The notes under the pieces are model-generated. The model saw nothing but the letters and a program-made list of their open reading frames with translations. It did no database searches and was not told where the DNA came from. From Cyanobium usitatum str. Tous (GTDB lineage Bacteria > Cyanobacteriota > Cyanobacteriia > PCC-6307 > Cyanobiaceae): 64,000 nucleotides of DNA. The stretch lies in NCBI RefSeq assembly GCF_003011885.1, contig NZ_PXXO01000001.1, positions 248,001 to 312,000 of the forward strand. Reading direction: 5' to 3'. Position numbers and translations under genes: made by a program. Shown in pieces: positions 43,291 to 52,813 of the stretch. Position 1 is the stretch's first letter. Each line of letters begins with the position of its first letter.

Positions 43291-44469
43291 GTGAGCTTGC
43301 CCCCCTGGCTGCTGCAGCGCTTCGAGGCCGTCGGCGCAGCGGTCCCTTTCCGCACCTACATGGAATGGGTGTTGCACGATCCGTTGCACGGCGCCTATGG
43401 GGCTGGCCGGCTGCGCATCGGCCCGGCGGGGGATTTCGCCACCGCCCCCTCCCTGGGGCCGGATTTCGCCGCCCTGCTGGCACCCCAGCTGGCCGAGTGG
43501 CTCACTGCCCTGGCGGCCGGTCCCGGGCCCCTGGCTCTGGTTGAGGCAGGGCCAGGGGAGGGCAGCTTGGCCCTGCAATTGGCCGAGGCCCTGGTGGCTG
43601 GTTGGCCCCAGCTGGCCCAGCGCCTGGAGCTGGTGCTGGTGGAGCCCAACGGGGGCATGGCGGCACGTCAGCGAGCCCTGCTGCAGGACTGCCCCCTGCC
43701 CTGTCGCTGGGCCAGCTTCGCGGAGCTGGCGGCATCACCGCTGCGTGGTGTGGTGCTCGCCCATGAGGTGCTCGATGCCCTGGCGGTGGAGCGGATCGAG
43801 TGGGACGGGGCGCTCTGGCGCCAGCAAGTGGTGGCGCTGCATGAGGGCCCTGGGGCGGAGCTCTCGTTGCGGCTGGAGCCCGGCGAGCCCCTGGAGCCGG
43901 CAGCGGCCGCCCAACTCGAGCCCCTCGCACTCCTGCCCCCATCGCCCCAGCGCTCTTCCGGTTGGTGCAGCGAGTTGCACCCGGGCCTGGCCCCCTGGCT
44001 TGGCGAGTGCGCCGCGGCCGTGGCCGCGGGCCAGCTGCTGGTGATCGACTACGCCTTAGAGGCCTGGCGCTACTACGCCCCCCAGCGCTCTGGCGGCACC
44101 TTGATGGCTTATCGGGGCCAGCAGGCCAGCGGCGATCCGCTGCTGGAGCCAGGCGCCTGGGATCTCACCGCCCACCTTTGTATTGAGAGCGTCGATGCCG
44201 CCGCCGCCGCCAGCGGCTGGCTGCCCCTGGGCCAGTGCCGCCAGGGCCAGGCCCTGCTCGCCCTGGGCTTGGCCGAGCGACTGCATGGGCTGCAGCAGGA
44301 GGCCCCGGCTGAGCTGGCCACAGTGCTGGCTAGGCGCGAGGCCCTGCTGCGGCTGGTGGACCCCGTGGCTCTGGGAGATTTCCGCTGGCTGGCCTACGGC
44401 CGGGGTGTGGCCCCAGAGCTGCCCCGCTTCAGCCGGGAGCCGGGATCGCTGCCTCCAGCCACTGGTTGA
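43291..44469 (+). CDS. MidA/NDUFAF7-type SAM-dependent methyltransferase
   Basis: 392 residues. Class I methyltransferase of the Methyltransf_28 group: PLHGAYGAGRLRIGPAGDFATAPSLGPDFAALLAPQLAEW is the conserved N-terminal segment. LVEAGPGEGSLALQLAEAL is the SAM site, and VVLAHEVLDALAVERIEW follows. The mitochondrial relative methylates a complex I subunit, so NDH-1 assembly is a possible role by analogy. The GTG start at 43291 is the only one fitting the conserved N-terminus. The 3' end overlaps the convergent SDR gene by 41 bases. Confidence 0.88.
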   Translation: MSLPPWLLQRFEAVGAAVPFRTYMEWVLHDPLHGAYGAGRLRIGPAGDFATAPSLGPDFAALLAPQLAEWLTALAAGPGPLALVEAGPGEGSLALQLAEALVAGWPQLAQRLELVLVEPNGGMAARQRALLQDCPLPCRWASFAELAASPLRGVVLAHEVLDALAVERIEWDGALWRQQVVALHEGPGAELSLRLEPGEPLEPAAAAQLEPLALLPPSPQRSSGWCSELHPGLAPWLGECAAAVAAGQLLVIDYALEAWRYYAPQRSGGTLMAYRGQQASGDPLLEPGAWDLTAHLCIESVDAAAAASGWLPLGQCRQGQALLALGLAERLHGLQQEAPAELATVLARREALLRLVDPVALGDFRWLAYGRGVAPELPRFSREPGSLPPATG

Positions 44470-45127
44470 GGGCTTGGGGCTCCTGGGTGGGACTACTGGT
44501 GATTTCGATGATTCGCCCGCTGGCGGCCGGGGTTTCCAGGGCCTCTAGGCACACCCGGGCCACCAGGCGGCGGGGCAGGCTGCTGCTCTCCTGCTGGTTG
44601 GGGCCGGAATAAACCACCCCCTCCCTTTCGCTGCGGCTGTCGTCCTCGCTGAGGCCGCCGGGGCGCACCACGGTCCAGTCGAGTCCGCTTTCTTCAAGCC
44701 AGCGCTCGCCTAGGCGTTTCGACACCAGGATCAAGCCAAATAGGTTTAGGGGGTGCTGCCAGCGACCGGCGCAGAGCGAACTCACCAGCACAACCCGCTT
44801 CAGGCCCACCGCCTGGCAGGCGCGGATCTGGTCGCGCACCCCGAAGGCATCCACCTTGAGGGGGCCGGCCAGATCCACTGATGGCCGGGCGCCAGTGGCG
44901 ATCACCAGGGAGTCACAGCCGCTCAAGGCGGCATGCAAGGCCTCGGTGGCACTGAGATCCAGACGCCGCACATCGAGCCGCCCTTGCTGCTCTGCTTCAG
45001 CCAGGGCCGCTGGCAGCACCGAGCCGGGTCGCACAAGCGCCCGCACCGCCAGGCCGCGCTTCAAGGCTTCATCCACCACCCGCCAGCCGGTTTTGCCGGA
45101 TGCTCCCGTCACTGCCACCAGGCTCAT
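44429..45127 (-). CDS. atypical SDR, NAD(P)H-binding protein
   Basis: 232 residues. VAVTGASGKTGWRVVDEALKRG is the dinucleotide loop, followed by VRALVRPGS, DSLVIATGARP, VLVSSLCAG and WTVVRPGGLSED. No YxxxK is seen, as in the atypical SDR group of plastid and cyanobacterial NAD(P)H-binding proteins. The substrate is unknown. Coupled by ATGA to the small DUF4079-like gene upstream. Confidence 0.85.
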   Translation of the reverse strand: MSLVAVTGASGKTGWRVVDEALKRGLAVRALVRPGSVLPAALAEAEQQGRLDVRRLDLSATEALHAALSGCDSLVIATGARPSVDLAGPLKVDAFGVRDQIRACQAVGLKRVVLVSSLCAGRWQHPLNLFGLILVSKRLGERWLEESGLDWTVVRPGGLSEDDSRSEREGVVYSGPNQQESSSLPRRLVARVCLEALETPAASGRIIEITSSPTQEPQALNQWLEAAIPAPG

Positions 45128-45309
45128 CGCTGCATCTCCGCCACCACAGCTCCATGTTGCTCGCTGCCGGAGCTTGCCGGCGCCTTGCCTGGGTTAAGGC
45201 GGCGCCGGCGGGTCTGGATGGCCAGCTGCAGGACAGCGCCCAGCAGGGGAAAAACCAGGGCTACCGCAAGGGCGGGGTGTAGGAGCCAGAGCCAGTCGAC
45301 GCTGGTCAT
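45124..45309 (-). CDS. short DUF4079-like membrane protein, possibly truncated
   Basis: 61 residues: MTSVDWLWLLHPALAVALVF and onward give a single membrane span, followed by QTRRRRLNPGKAPASSG and a short tail. The start matches the beginning of the DUF4079 membrane family as I recall it, whose members are much longer with several spans. It is therefore probably a truncated copy or a distinct short paralogue. The stop overlaps the SDR start as ATGA. Confidence 0.6.
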   Translation of the reverse strand: MTSVDWLWLLHPALAVALVFPLLGAVLQLAIQTRRRRLNPGKAPASSGSEQHGAVVAEMQR

Positions 45310-45392
45310 TGCCCCAGGGGCTGAAGGGATGCGATTCCTAAACCCTAAACAGCCCAGCTGGCTGCCTACGGTGCGCTGGACTGCAAAACGTT

Positions 45393-46397
45393 GTGGCAGG
45401 GCCAATCATTCGCGCTAGTGGGTTGAGCAAGACCTACCGAATCAGCGAGAAGCAGCCTGGCCTGGCCGGCACAATTCAGCATCTGCTGCGGCGGCGCCAT
45501 CGCGATGTGCTGGCGGTGGATGGAATCAGCTTCACGATCGAGCCGGGGGAGATCGTTGGCTTCCTGGGCCCCAACGGCGCCGGTAAGACCACCACCTTGA
45601 AGATGCTCACCGGTCTGATCCACCCCAGCGGCGGCGAGCTGGAGGTGGCAGGTCACCAGCCCTTTCGGCGTCAGGCCCGCTTCTTGCGCCAGATCACCCT
45701 GGTGATGGGCAACCGCCAGCAGCTGATCTGGGACCTGCCCGCCCTCGATTCGCTGAGGGTTAATGCCGCGGTCTACGGCATTGCGGAGGCGGAGGCCCAG
45801 CGGCGCATAGGCCAACTCGCCGAGATGCTGGAGCTGGGCCAGGAGCTGCGGCGACCGATGCGCAAGCTTTCCCTCGGCCAGCGGATGAAGGCCGAACTGC
45901 TGGCGGCCCTTCTGCACGAGCCGGCGGTGTTGTTTCTCGATGAGCCCACCCTGGGTCTGGATGTGAATGCCCAGGCGCGGGTGCGGGATTTCCTCGCCGA
46001 TTACAACCGCCGCACCGGCGCCACCGTGCTGCTCACCAGCCATTACATGGGCGACATCACCGCCCTCTGCCCGCGGGTGCTGCTGATCCACCAGGGCCAG
46101 CTCTTCCACGATGGCTCCCTGGCCGATCTCACCCAGCGGTTGGCCCCCTGCCGCCAGGTGCGGCTGGAGCTTGCCGACCTCCACCCACCGGAGGCCTTTG
46201 CCGGGTTCGGCCAGCTCGAAGCCCATCAGGGCCACCTGGTGCGGCTGCTGGTGCCGCGGGCCCAGCTCGCCCAGCAGGTGGCGGCGCTGCTGGAGCGCTT
46301 TGCGGTGGTGGATCTTGAGGTGAGTGATCCGCCGGTGGAGGAGCTGATCGGCGGTTTGTTCCGCCAGCGCGATTCAAACTCCGAGGCCTCCCAGTGA
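45393..46397 (+). CDS. ABC-2 type exporter ATP-binding protein
   Basis: 334 residues. Walker A GFLGPNGAGKTTTLKML, signature RKLSLGQRMKAELLAALLHEP, Walker B AVLFLDEPTLGLD and switch His in VLLTSHYMGD. The C-terminal region (about 240-325) is the regulatory domain found in exporters of this class. It drives the two permeases encoded next, forming a three-gene operon with GTGA overlaps. The N-terminal insert KTYRISEKQPGLAGTIQHLLRRRHRD is usual in this subfamily. The GTG at 45393 is the start. Confidence 0.93.
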   Translation: MAGPIIRASGLSKTYRISEKQPGLAGTIQHLLRRRHRDVLAVDGISFTIEPGEIVGFLGPNGAGKTTTLKMLTGLIHPSGGELEVAGHQPFRRQARFLRQITLVMGNRQQLIWDLPALDSLRVNAAVYGIAEAEAQRRIGQLAEMLELGQELRRPMRKLSLGQRMKAELLAALLHEPAVLFLDEPTLGLDVNAQARVRDFLADYNRRTGATVLLTSHYMGDITALCPRVLLIHQGQLFHDGSLADLTQRLAPCRQVRLELADLHPPEAFAGFGQLEAHQGHLVRLLVPRAQLAQQVAALLERFAVVDLEVSDPPVEELIGGLFRQRDSNSEASQ

Positions 46398-47182
46398 GCT
46401 GGGCCTGGCGGGTGGCGCGGGCGCTGCTGGGCAGTCAGTACGCGCTGATGCTCGAATACCGGGCCGAAATCGCCCTCTGGGCCCTATCTGGGGTATTGCC
46501 CTTGATCATGCTCGGCGTTTGGAGCGGCTCGGGCGCGGCGGCGGCGGCTGGCCTCTCACCCCAGCAGCTCAGCCAGTACTTCCTGGCTGCCTTTGTGGTG
46601 CGCCAGTTCACGGTGGTTTGGCTGATTCAGGTATTCGAAGACGACGCCCTGCAGGGCCGCCTGTCGCCCTTCCTGCTGCAGCCGCTTTCGCCGCTCTGGC
46701 GATATCTGGCGGCCCATTTCAGTGAACAGGCGTCGCGAATCCCGTTTGTGGCCGTGATGCTGCTGGTGGTGGGGCTGGCGGCGCCCGGCTTGCTGTGGCT
46801 GCCGTCAGCGGGGGCTTTGCTGCTGGGAATCCTGGCGATTGTGGCGGCCTTTCTGCTGCGCTTTCTGCTGCAGGTGCTCGTTACCACCCTCTGTTTTTGG
46901 AGTGAGCGGGCAGCGGCCCTCGACCGGCTGTTGATGATTCCCTATCTGTTTTTATCGGGCATAGTTGCGCCCCTGGAGACCTTTCCTCCAGCGGTGCGGC
47001 GGCTGGCCCTGGCCACGCCCTTCCCCTGGATGGTCGACTTCCCCGCCCGGCTGCTGGCCGGCGAACCGGTGAATGTGGCGTTGGGTTTTGGGGCGATCGC
47101 CGCTTGGTGCCTGCTGCTGCTGCCGATCGGCCACTGGCTGTGGCGGGCGGGCCTGCGCCGCTACTCGGCGATGGGCGCGTGA
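46394..47182 (+). CDS. ABC-2 family permease, first subunit
   Basis: 262 residues with about six membrane spans (ALWALSGVLPLIMLGVW, FLAAFVVRQFTVVWLIQ, IPFVAVMLLVVGLAAPG, ILAIVAAFLLRFLLQVLVTT, LLMIPYLFLSGIVAPLE, CLLLLPIGHWLW). The N-terminal YRAEIALW and the LSGIVAPLETFPPAVRRLALATPFPWMV motif are typical of ABC-2 permeases paired with the ATPase upstream. The cargo is unknown. Starts at GTG with a GTGA overlap. Confidence 0.88.
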   Translation: MSWAWRVARALLGSQYALMLEYRAEIALWALSGVLPLIMLGVWSGSGAAAAAGLSPQQLSQYFLAAFVVRQFTVVWLIQVFEDDALQGRLSPFLLQPLSPLWRYLAAHFSEQASRIPFVAVMLLVVGLAAPGLLWLPSAGALLLGILAIVAAFLLRFLLQVLVTTLCFWSERAAALDRLLMIPYLFLSGIVAPLETFPPAVRRLALATPFPWMVDFPARLLAGEPVNVALGFGAIAAWCLLLLPIGHWLWRAGLRRYSAMGA

Positions 47183-47991
47183 GGGAGTTTGCGCGCTACT
47201 GGCGCAGCCTGCGCTGCTTCTGGGGCACCTCCCTCGCTGCCGAACTCGAATACCCGCTCAATGCCTGGATCGAGCTGCTGTCGGTGCTGGGCAACCTGGC
47301 CGGCAGCGTCTTTGTGCTGCAGCTGCTGTTTGGTGGTGGGCCCCAGCTGGGGGGCTGGAGCTGGAGTGGCGCTCTGGTGGTGCTGGGCCTCTACACCGTG
47401 CTGGATGGTTTCACCACCTGCGTGCTGCAGCCCAACCTCAGCCGCATCGTCAACCACGTGCAGACCGGCACCCTCGACTACGTGCTGCTCAAGCCGATTG
47501 ATAGCCAGTTTTGGCTGTCGGCCCGCACCGTGTCGCCCTGGGGGTTGCCAGGAATATTTGCTGGGCTTGGCTTGATCGCCTGGGCCCTGCTGAACAGGGG
47601 TACTGGGGCTCCATCCAGCCTGCCGGCGGCTGGGCCCGTGCTGCTCTCGCTGGCACTGCTGGTTGCAGCCCTGGTGATTCTCTACAGCCTCTGGTTTGTG
47701 TTGGCGGCCCTCAGCATCTGGTTTGTGAAGGTGTGGAATGCCACCGAGGTGTTGCGCTACACCCTGGTGGCGGGCCGCTACCCGGTGAGTGCCTATCCAC
47801 CGGCGCTGCGGCTGCTGTTCACCTTTGTGCTGCCGGTGGCCTTCCTCACCACCGTGCCCGCCGAGGCCCTGCTGGGGCGGGGTTCGGCCATCTGGGCTAG
47901 CGGCTCTTTGCTGGCCGCCGGGCTTTGCCTGGCTGGCAGTCGCCTGCTGTGGCGCTACGCCCAGCGCTTCTACACCTCTGCTTCTAGTTGA
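47179..47991 (+). CDS. ABC-2 family permease, second subunit
   Basis: 270 residues from a GTG at 47179 that overlaps the previous stop as GTGA. About six membrane spans (LLSVLGNLAGSVFVLQLLFG, PGIFAGLGLIAWALLN, LALLVAALVILYSLWFVLAA, RLLFTFVLPVAFLTTVPAEALLG). FTTCVLQPNLSRIVNHVQTGTLDYVLLKPIDSQF is the cytosolic coupling segment. It forms a heterodimer with the preceding subunit. The frame opens earlier at 47104, but that part only reads through its neighbour. Confidence 0.88.
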   Translation: MREFARYWRSLRCFWGTSLAAELEYPLNAWIELLSVLGNLAGSVFVLQLLFGGGPQLGGWSWSGALVVLGLYTVLDGFTTCVLQPNLSRIVNHVQTGTLDYVLLKPIDSQFWLSARTVSPWGLPGIFAGLGLIAWALLNRGTGAPSSLPAAGPVLLSLALLVAALVILYSLWFVLAALSIWFVKVWNATEVLRYTLVAGRYPVSAYPPALRLLFTFVLPVAFLTTVPAEALLGRGSAIWASGSLLAAGLCLAGSRLLWRYAQRFYTSASS

Positions 47992-48055
47992 GCGGAGCTG
48001 CGGGTCAGCGCGCCATCATCGATCCACCGGCTCTCCCTAGTTGCTGCCGCACCCC

Positions 48056-49369
48056 ATGGTGATCCCCGCTCCTGCTATCGATTCCGCCGCCAGCATCAGG
48101 CAGGAGCACTGGTTGCAGCGCTGGTATCCGGTGGCCTATCTCCAGGATCTCGACCCTCGTCGCCCCACGGCCTTCACCCTGCTGGAGATGGATCTGGTGC
48201 TGTGGTGGGACGCTGCAGGCCAGCAGTGGTGCGCCTTTGCCGACGTCTGCCCCCACCGGCTCGTGCCCTTGAGCGAAGGCCGCCTCAACGAAAGTGGTGA
48301 GCTGGAGTGCCCTTATCACGGTTGGAGTTTCAACGCCCAGGGCAGCTGCACCGCCATCCCCCAGGCCGAAGCCGCAATCGGCGCCAACCCCCGCAGCTCC
48401 TGCCGCCGCTACGCCACAGCCAGCGCCCAGGGGCTGCTGTTTGTGTTTGCCGGCGACCCGGCCGCGGCTGCGGCGGTGCCCCTGCCGCTGGTGCCCGTGC
48501 TCGAGGAACCCGGCTGGCTGGTGCAGGACACCTTCCGCGACCTGCCGATGGATGCCCTCACCCTGCTGGAGAACGTGCTCGATGTGAGCCATGTGCCCTT
48601 CACCCACCACCGCACGGTGGGTAAGCGCCAGAACGCGGCTCCGGTGGTGGCCGAGCTCACAAGCTTCGGGCCGGAGGGGTTCACCGCCACTTGGCCCGAG
48701 GGCCCGCGCCGGGGGCGCCTGGGCAGCCAGTTCACCACCTTTCAGGCGCCGGGCCTGATGTGGCACGACCTCACGGCGAAGGGATTTGCCCGCTTCCTCA
48801 CGGTTGTGTATGCCACGCCGATCCGGGCTGGGGAATGCCGCTTGTTTGCCCGTTTCCCATTTCAGTTCCGCTCGCTGTTGCCCAGGCTGCTGCTGCGGGC
48901 TCGGCCGGTGTGGTTGCAGCACATCGGTAACCACACGGTGCTCGAAGACGACCAGGTGTTTCTGCACTGGCAGGAACGGGTTCAAAGCCAGGCGAGCTTC
49001 CTGCCCACCAGCGCCGACATCTACGTGCGGGCGTTGCACAGATGGGTCAAAGATATTGCTGGCCAGCCATGCCCAGGCTCCGCCCTGCCGCCCCGGCTGG
49101 GTCGGGTAGCCCTGATGGATCGCTACGACAGCCACACCCGCCACTGCCGTGCCTGCTCCGGTGCCCTGCGGCAGATACGCCGCTGGCGGCCGCTAGTGCT
49201 GGTGGCCCTGGGGGTGGAGCTGCTGCTGGCGGCCTGGCTGCCCGGGCTGCCGGCGCGGTTGACCCTGCTGGTGCTGCTTGGCGGCAGCGCCCTGCTACTG
49301 CGGCAGCTAAATCGCTGGGACCGCCAGCTATTGCGCGGCGATGGCCACCCACCCCGCAACGCCCTCTAG
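48056..49369 (+). CDS. Rieske oxygenase of the pheophorbide a oxygenase family
   Basis: 437 residues from the ATG at 48056. Rieske cluster: [15 protein letters not shown] and ECPYHGWSF (CxH and CxxH). Catalytic iron ligands lie in [20 protein letters not shown]-terminal [12 protein letters not shown] gives the CxxC typical of PaO/TIC55-like plastid proteins. Two membrane spans follow ([33 protein letters not shown]). Membrane-bound oxygenase, with chlorophyll-type or related substrates inferred from the family. It follows the ABC exporter on the same strand. Confidence 0.92.
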   Translation: MVIPAPAIDSAASIRQEHWLQRWYPVAYLQDLDPRRPTAFTLLEMDLVLWWDAAGQQWCAFADVCPHRLVPLSEGRLNESGELECPYHGWSFNAQGSCTAIPQAEAAIGANPRSSCRRYATASAQGLLFVFAGDPAAAAAVPLPLVPVLEEPGWLVQDTFRDLPMDALTLLENVLDVSHVPFTHHRTVGKRQNAAPVVAELTSFGPEGFTATWPEGPRRGRLGSQFTTFQAPGLMWHDLTAKGFARFLTVVYATPIRAGECRLFARFPFQFRSLLPRLLLRARPVWLQHIGNHTVLEDDQVFLHWQERVQSQASFLPTSADIYVRALHRWVKDIAGQPCPGSALPPRLGRVALMDRYDSHTRHCRACSGALRQIRRWRPLVLVALGVELLLAAWLPGLPARLTLLVLLGGSALLLRQLNRWDRQLLRGDGHPPRNAL

Positions 49370-50469
49370 GCGCAGCTGGCGAGGGCGCTGCGGATGGTTG
49401 CTTCGCTGACGTCGCTGCGGATCTCAACCCTGCCGATCCCGGTTGGCAGCACGAAGCGCACCTGACCCTCCCGCACCTTCTTGTCGCCCTGCAGGCAGGC
49501 CAGCACGGCGTCGGGATTGAGGGCTGGCCAGGCCAGCGGCAGACCTGCGGCGGCGATCACGGTTCGCTGGCGGGCCTGGTCGCTAGCGCTCCACAGGCCC
49601 ATGGCCAGGGAGATTTCGCCAGCCGCCAGCATGCCCAAGCCAACGGCTTCGCCATGGAGGTAGGTGCCATAGCCGCAGAGGGTCTCCACCACGTGGCCCA
49701 GGGTGTGGCCGTAGTTGAGGATCGCCCGCAGGCCCCCTTCGTGTTCGTCGGCGGCCACCACCTTCGCCTTGGCGGCGGCGGAGCGCACCAGAATTCGCTG
49801 CAGCAGCTCGGCTGACAATGTGTTCAAGCTGGCCAGCTGGGGGCCGCTCGCCTCTAGCTCGGCCAGCAGCTCGGGGTCGCCGATCACGCCGTATTTGATC
49901 ACCTCGGCCATGCCAGCGCGAAATTCGCGCTCCGGCAGGGTGGCAAGGCTGCTGGGGTCGATCAGCACCAGGCGCGGCTGGTGAAAAGCGCCGATCAGGT
50001 TTTTGCCGCCGGGGTGATTGACGCCGGTCTTGCCGCCGATCGCCGCATCCACCATGGCCAGCAGGGTGGTGGGCACCTGAACCACGGCAATGCCTCGCAG
50101 CCAGGTGGCTGCCGCAAATCCCGCCATGTCGCCCACCACGCCACCGCCAAGGGCAACGATCAGCGAGCCCCGCTCCAGCCGGCGGGCAAAGGCTGCGTCA
50201 TGGATCAGGCCCACGGTGGCTGGGGTTTTCTGATCTTCTCCCGCCTCGATCACCAGGGTGCTGGCATCGAGACAAGCCTCGCTGAGGCTCTGCAGGGCAG
50301 AGGCGCCGTAGTGGGCTTCCACCACGGCGTTGGTCACCAGCAGCACCTTGGTGCCTGCTTTAAAGCCCAGACCCCGAATCTGGTCGCCCAGGCTCAGCAA
50401 GGCTGCCGAGCCGATGATCACCGGGTAGGGGGAAGCCTGCAGCTCCACCCTGATCGTTTGCAGATCCAT
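49366..50469 (-). CDS. aroB: 3-dehydroquinate synthase
   Basis: Second step of the shikimate pathway: cyclises DAHP using NAD and zinc or cobalt. 367 residues from the ATG at 50469. [20 protein letters not shown] and [28 protein letters not shown] are the hallmark, then [16 protein letters not shown] (Glu ligand), [13 protein letters not shown] (His ligand) and HGEAVGLGM (His). The frame extends upstream to 50877, but that part is antisense to the permease gene and is rejected. Confidence 0.96.
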   Translation of the reverse strand: MDLQTIRVELQASPYPVIIGSAALLSLGDQIRGLGFKAGTKVLLVTNAVVEAHYGASALQSLSEACLDASTLVIEAGEDQKTPATVGLIHDAAFARRLERGSLIVALGGGVVGDMAGFAAATWLRGIAVVQVPTTLLAMVDAAIGGKTGVNHPGGKNLIGAFHQPRLVLIDPSSLATLPEREFRAGMAEVIKYGVIGDPELLAELEASGPQLASLNTLSAELLQRILVRSAAAKAKVVAADEHEGGLRAILNYGHTLGHVVETLCGYGTYLHGEAVGLGMLAAGEISLAMGLWSASDQARQRTVIAAAGLPLAWPALNPDAVLACLQGDKKVREGQVRFVLPTGIGRVEIRSDVSEATIRSALASCA

Positions 50470-50506
50470 AGGGCGATCATCCTCCAGCCCAGGTACTTTG
50501 CCCTGT

Positions 50507-51397
50507 ATGAGCGAGGCCAATCTCCGCAAGCGCACCGCCACGGCCTGGGGCTTTTTGACGCCTGCCCTGGTGCTGATCGGGCTGTCGGTGCTGATTCCGG
50601 CAGCGATGGCCTTGGTGATGAGCTTCAGCCAGGCCGGCCTCGATGTCAGCGAGCCCCTGCGCTTCGTTGGCCTGGCCAATATCCGGCGCCTGCTGGCCGA
50701 CCCGATGTTTTTCCGGGTCACAGGCACCACCTTTTTGTATCTGCTGGGAGTGGTGCCCCCGATCGTGGTCGGAGCCCTGGCCCTGGCCGTGCTGGTCAAC
50801 CGCCAGTTGCCTGGGATCCACTGGTTTCGCGGTGCTCTGTACACCCCGGTGCTGGTGTCGATCGTGGTGGCGGCCATTGCCTTTCGCTGGATCTATGCCG
50901 AAAACGGCCTGATTAACGGCTGGCTCACCGCCCTGTTGGGCAGCAGCTTCGATCCCATCGGTTTCCTCACCTCGCCGCTGCTGGCCCTGCCTTCGGTGAT
51001 GCTCGTGACCCTCTGGAAGGGCCTCGGCTACTACATGGTGATCTTTCTGGCCGGGCTCCAGGGCATCTCCCCCGATCTCTACGAGGCGGCGGCCCTCGAT
51101 GGCAGTGAGGGCTTGCGCAAGCACCTAGACATCACCCTGCCGCTGCTGCGGCCCTACATCACCCTGGTGGCGGTTATCTCTGCAATTGCGGCCACCAAGG
51201 TGTTCGAAGAGGTGTATTTAATGACTCAAGGTGGCCCTGCCGATTCCACCCGCACCCTCGTTTACTACGTCTACGACCAGGCTTTTGCCGAGCTGGAGAT
51301 CAGCTACGCCTGCACGATTGGTTTGGCATTGTTTTTGATCGTGTTGATGCTGAGTTTGGTGCGCTATCTCTTCGCCGGTGATCGCGGCCTCACTTGA
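50507..51397 (+). CDS. MalF/UgpA-type sugar ABC permease, orphan
   Basis: 296 residues from the ATG at 50507 with six membrane spans, beginning [27 protein letters not shown]. The EAA loop is [25 protein letters not shown], and [27 protein letters not shown] is typical of the first permease of sugar or polyol importers. No partner permease, ATPase or binding protein is next to it. The broken binding protein at 24 kb is of another (ribose-like) class. The ATG is 37 bases from the divergent aroB start. Confidence 0.9.
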   Translation: MSEANLRKRTATAWGFLTPALVLIGLSVLIPAAMALVMSFSQAGLDVSEPLRFVGLANIRRLLADPMFFRVTGTTFLYLLGVVPPIVVGALALAVLVNRQLPGIHWFRGALYTPVLVSIVVAAIAFRWIYAENGLINGWLTALLGSSFDPIGFLTSPLLALPSVMLVTLWKGLGYYMVIFLAGLQGISPDLYEAAALDGSEGLRKHLDITLPLLRPYITLVAVISAIAATKVFEEVYLMTQGGPADSTRTLVYYVYDQAFAELEISYACTIGLALFLIVLMLSLVRYLFAGDRGLT

Positions 51398-51451
51398 AGA
51401 GCCTTTTACTAGACCAGTCCAGGAAGCCTGCCTAGGGTTCATTCGCCTGAA

Positions 51452-52780
51452 ATGAAGGCAATGGCTTCCTCCGGTGGCAAACCCCGCTCCAGCCTCAGCG
51501 AGCGCCAGATGGTGGGCCTGTTCAGCCTTGGGCTGGGCGTGGTGCTGTTTCTACTGATCCTGATGCGGGGCCAGCAGGCCGCCCGCGAGGGAAACCAGGA
51601 GATCAGCAACGACACCTACTGGGTGCTGGTTTCGCCACTGGTGTTTTCCGCTTTTGGCGTGGTGTTGTTGCGCTCCCCTAAGGCTCGGGTTGGCGCCCGG
51701 GGACGGGCGCTGGAGCAGTCGCAGCGCACCACCCAGTCGGCCCAGGCCGCCCTAGCCAGGGTTGACGACGGAGCTACCCAGCAGCTGGCCCAGGCTCGCG
51801 CCGAGGCGGCGGCGGCACTGGCAGCGTTGGAGTCGCTCCAGGGCGAACAGGACCGAACCGCAGCCCAGGCGGGCGCAAAAATTAGGGCTTTGCAGGCTGA
51901 GCTCTCCGCAGCCCAGCAGGCTCGTGTTCAGTTAGAGGCCAACCTGCGCCGTGATCTGGTTACCCAAACAGCCGACACCAGCGGTGCTTTGGCGGCCGTC
52001 CAGTTGGTGGAGGGTCAGCTGGATGCTTTCGCCGGTGGCTTCAATGATCAACTGGCAGCGGCTCGCCGTCAGCTCGATGGGTTGATTGCCAGTCAGGAGC
52101 AGCAGCTGGCCGGGCTACGCAGCGAGGCAAGCCAGGCCCAGGCGGCCCTAGATCGACTTCGCGGCGACCAGGAGGCCCAGCTGGCCCGATTGCGCAGCGA
52201 AGCTTCACGGGCGATCAGCTCAGCGCAGGCTGCCCAGGCCGATACCCAGGCGGTCGCTGCAGATGTGTCCGCTCAGATGGCAACGATGGATCAGCAGATT
52301 CAGCAGGCCCAGCAGAGCTGCAGCCGGGCCACGGCCAGCCTCGATGCCGCTGTGGTCAGCACTGGGCAGGGGCAGGCCGAGGCCCTGGCCACTGCCCAGC
52401 AAGCCCAACGCCAGGTGGAGAAGCTGGCCAGCACCCTGGCGGCTCAGATGGATACGGCCCGCCAGCAGCTGGCGGCGGCGGTTCAGGCCAGCAAGCAGGC
52501 CCAGGAAGTGGTGGACCGTTTGGAGCAGGGCGCCCCAGCTTTTGTGGCTGCCGCCCCAACAGCCGCTACAGGTTCCGATGCCTTCCTGAGTTGCTACCGA
52601 GAGGCTTGCGAAGAGCTGGGAGTGCTACCAGGCAGTGGCTGGCAGGAGGTGCGCGCTACCTGGCGCCGTAAAGTGATGGATTGGCATCCAGATCAGGGTG
52701 GTGACTCCAGGCTTTGGGTCCGCCGCAATGCTGCCTATCAGCTGCTTGTGGCCTGGTACGAGTTCAACGGGGCGTCCTGA
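51452..52780 (+). CDS. membrane-anchored coiled-coil protein with C-terminal J domain
   Basis: 442 residues in three parts. Two membrane spans lie near the N-terminus (MVGLFSLGLGVVLFLLILM about 20-38, and YWVLVSPLVFSAFGVVLL about 56-73). A long Ala/Gln-rich coiled coil follows (about 85-370), with repeated LRSEASQAQAALDRL-type heptads. The C-terminal domain (about 378-440) reads CYREACEELGVLPGSGWQEV, then WHPDQGGDSRLWVRRNAAYQLL. The HPD and the flanking helices are those of DnaJ J domains, so it should recruit and activate an Hsp70 at the membrane. I know no named family with this layout. Confidence 0.8.
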   Translation: MKAMASSGGKPRSSLSERQMVGLFSLGLGVVLFLLILMRGQQAAREGNQEISNDTYWVLVSPLVFSAFGVVLLRSPKARVGARGRALEQSQRTTQSAQAALARVDDGATQQLAQARAEAAAALAALESLQGEQDRTAAQAGAKIRALQAELSAAQQARVQLEANLRRDLVTQTADTSGALAAVQLVEGQLDAFAGGFNDQLAAARRQLDGLIASQEQQLAGLRSEASQAQAALDRLRGDQEAQLARLRSEASRAISSAQAAQADTQAVAADVSAQMATMDQQIQQAQQSCSRATASLDAAVVSTGQGQAEALATAQQAQRQVEKLASTLAAQMDTARQQLAAAVQASKQAQEVVDRLEQGAPAFVAAAPTAATGSDAFLSCYREACEELGVLPGSGWQEVRATWRRKVMDWHPDQGGDSRLWVRRNAAYQLLVAWYEFNGAS

Positions 52781-52813
52781 TTCATACGCTGCACGCTGCG
52801 AGTTCCAAGATCC

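Noticed and set aside
48005-49144. 379-codon minus-strand open frame
   Set aside because: Antisense to the Rieske oxygenase, no domain seen.
50470-50877. N-terminal extension of the aroB frame
   Set aside because: It is antisense to the permease gene and not part of the dehydroquinate synthase fold.
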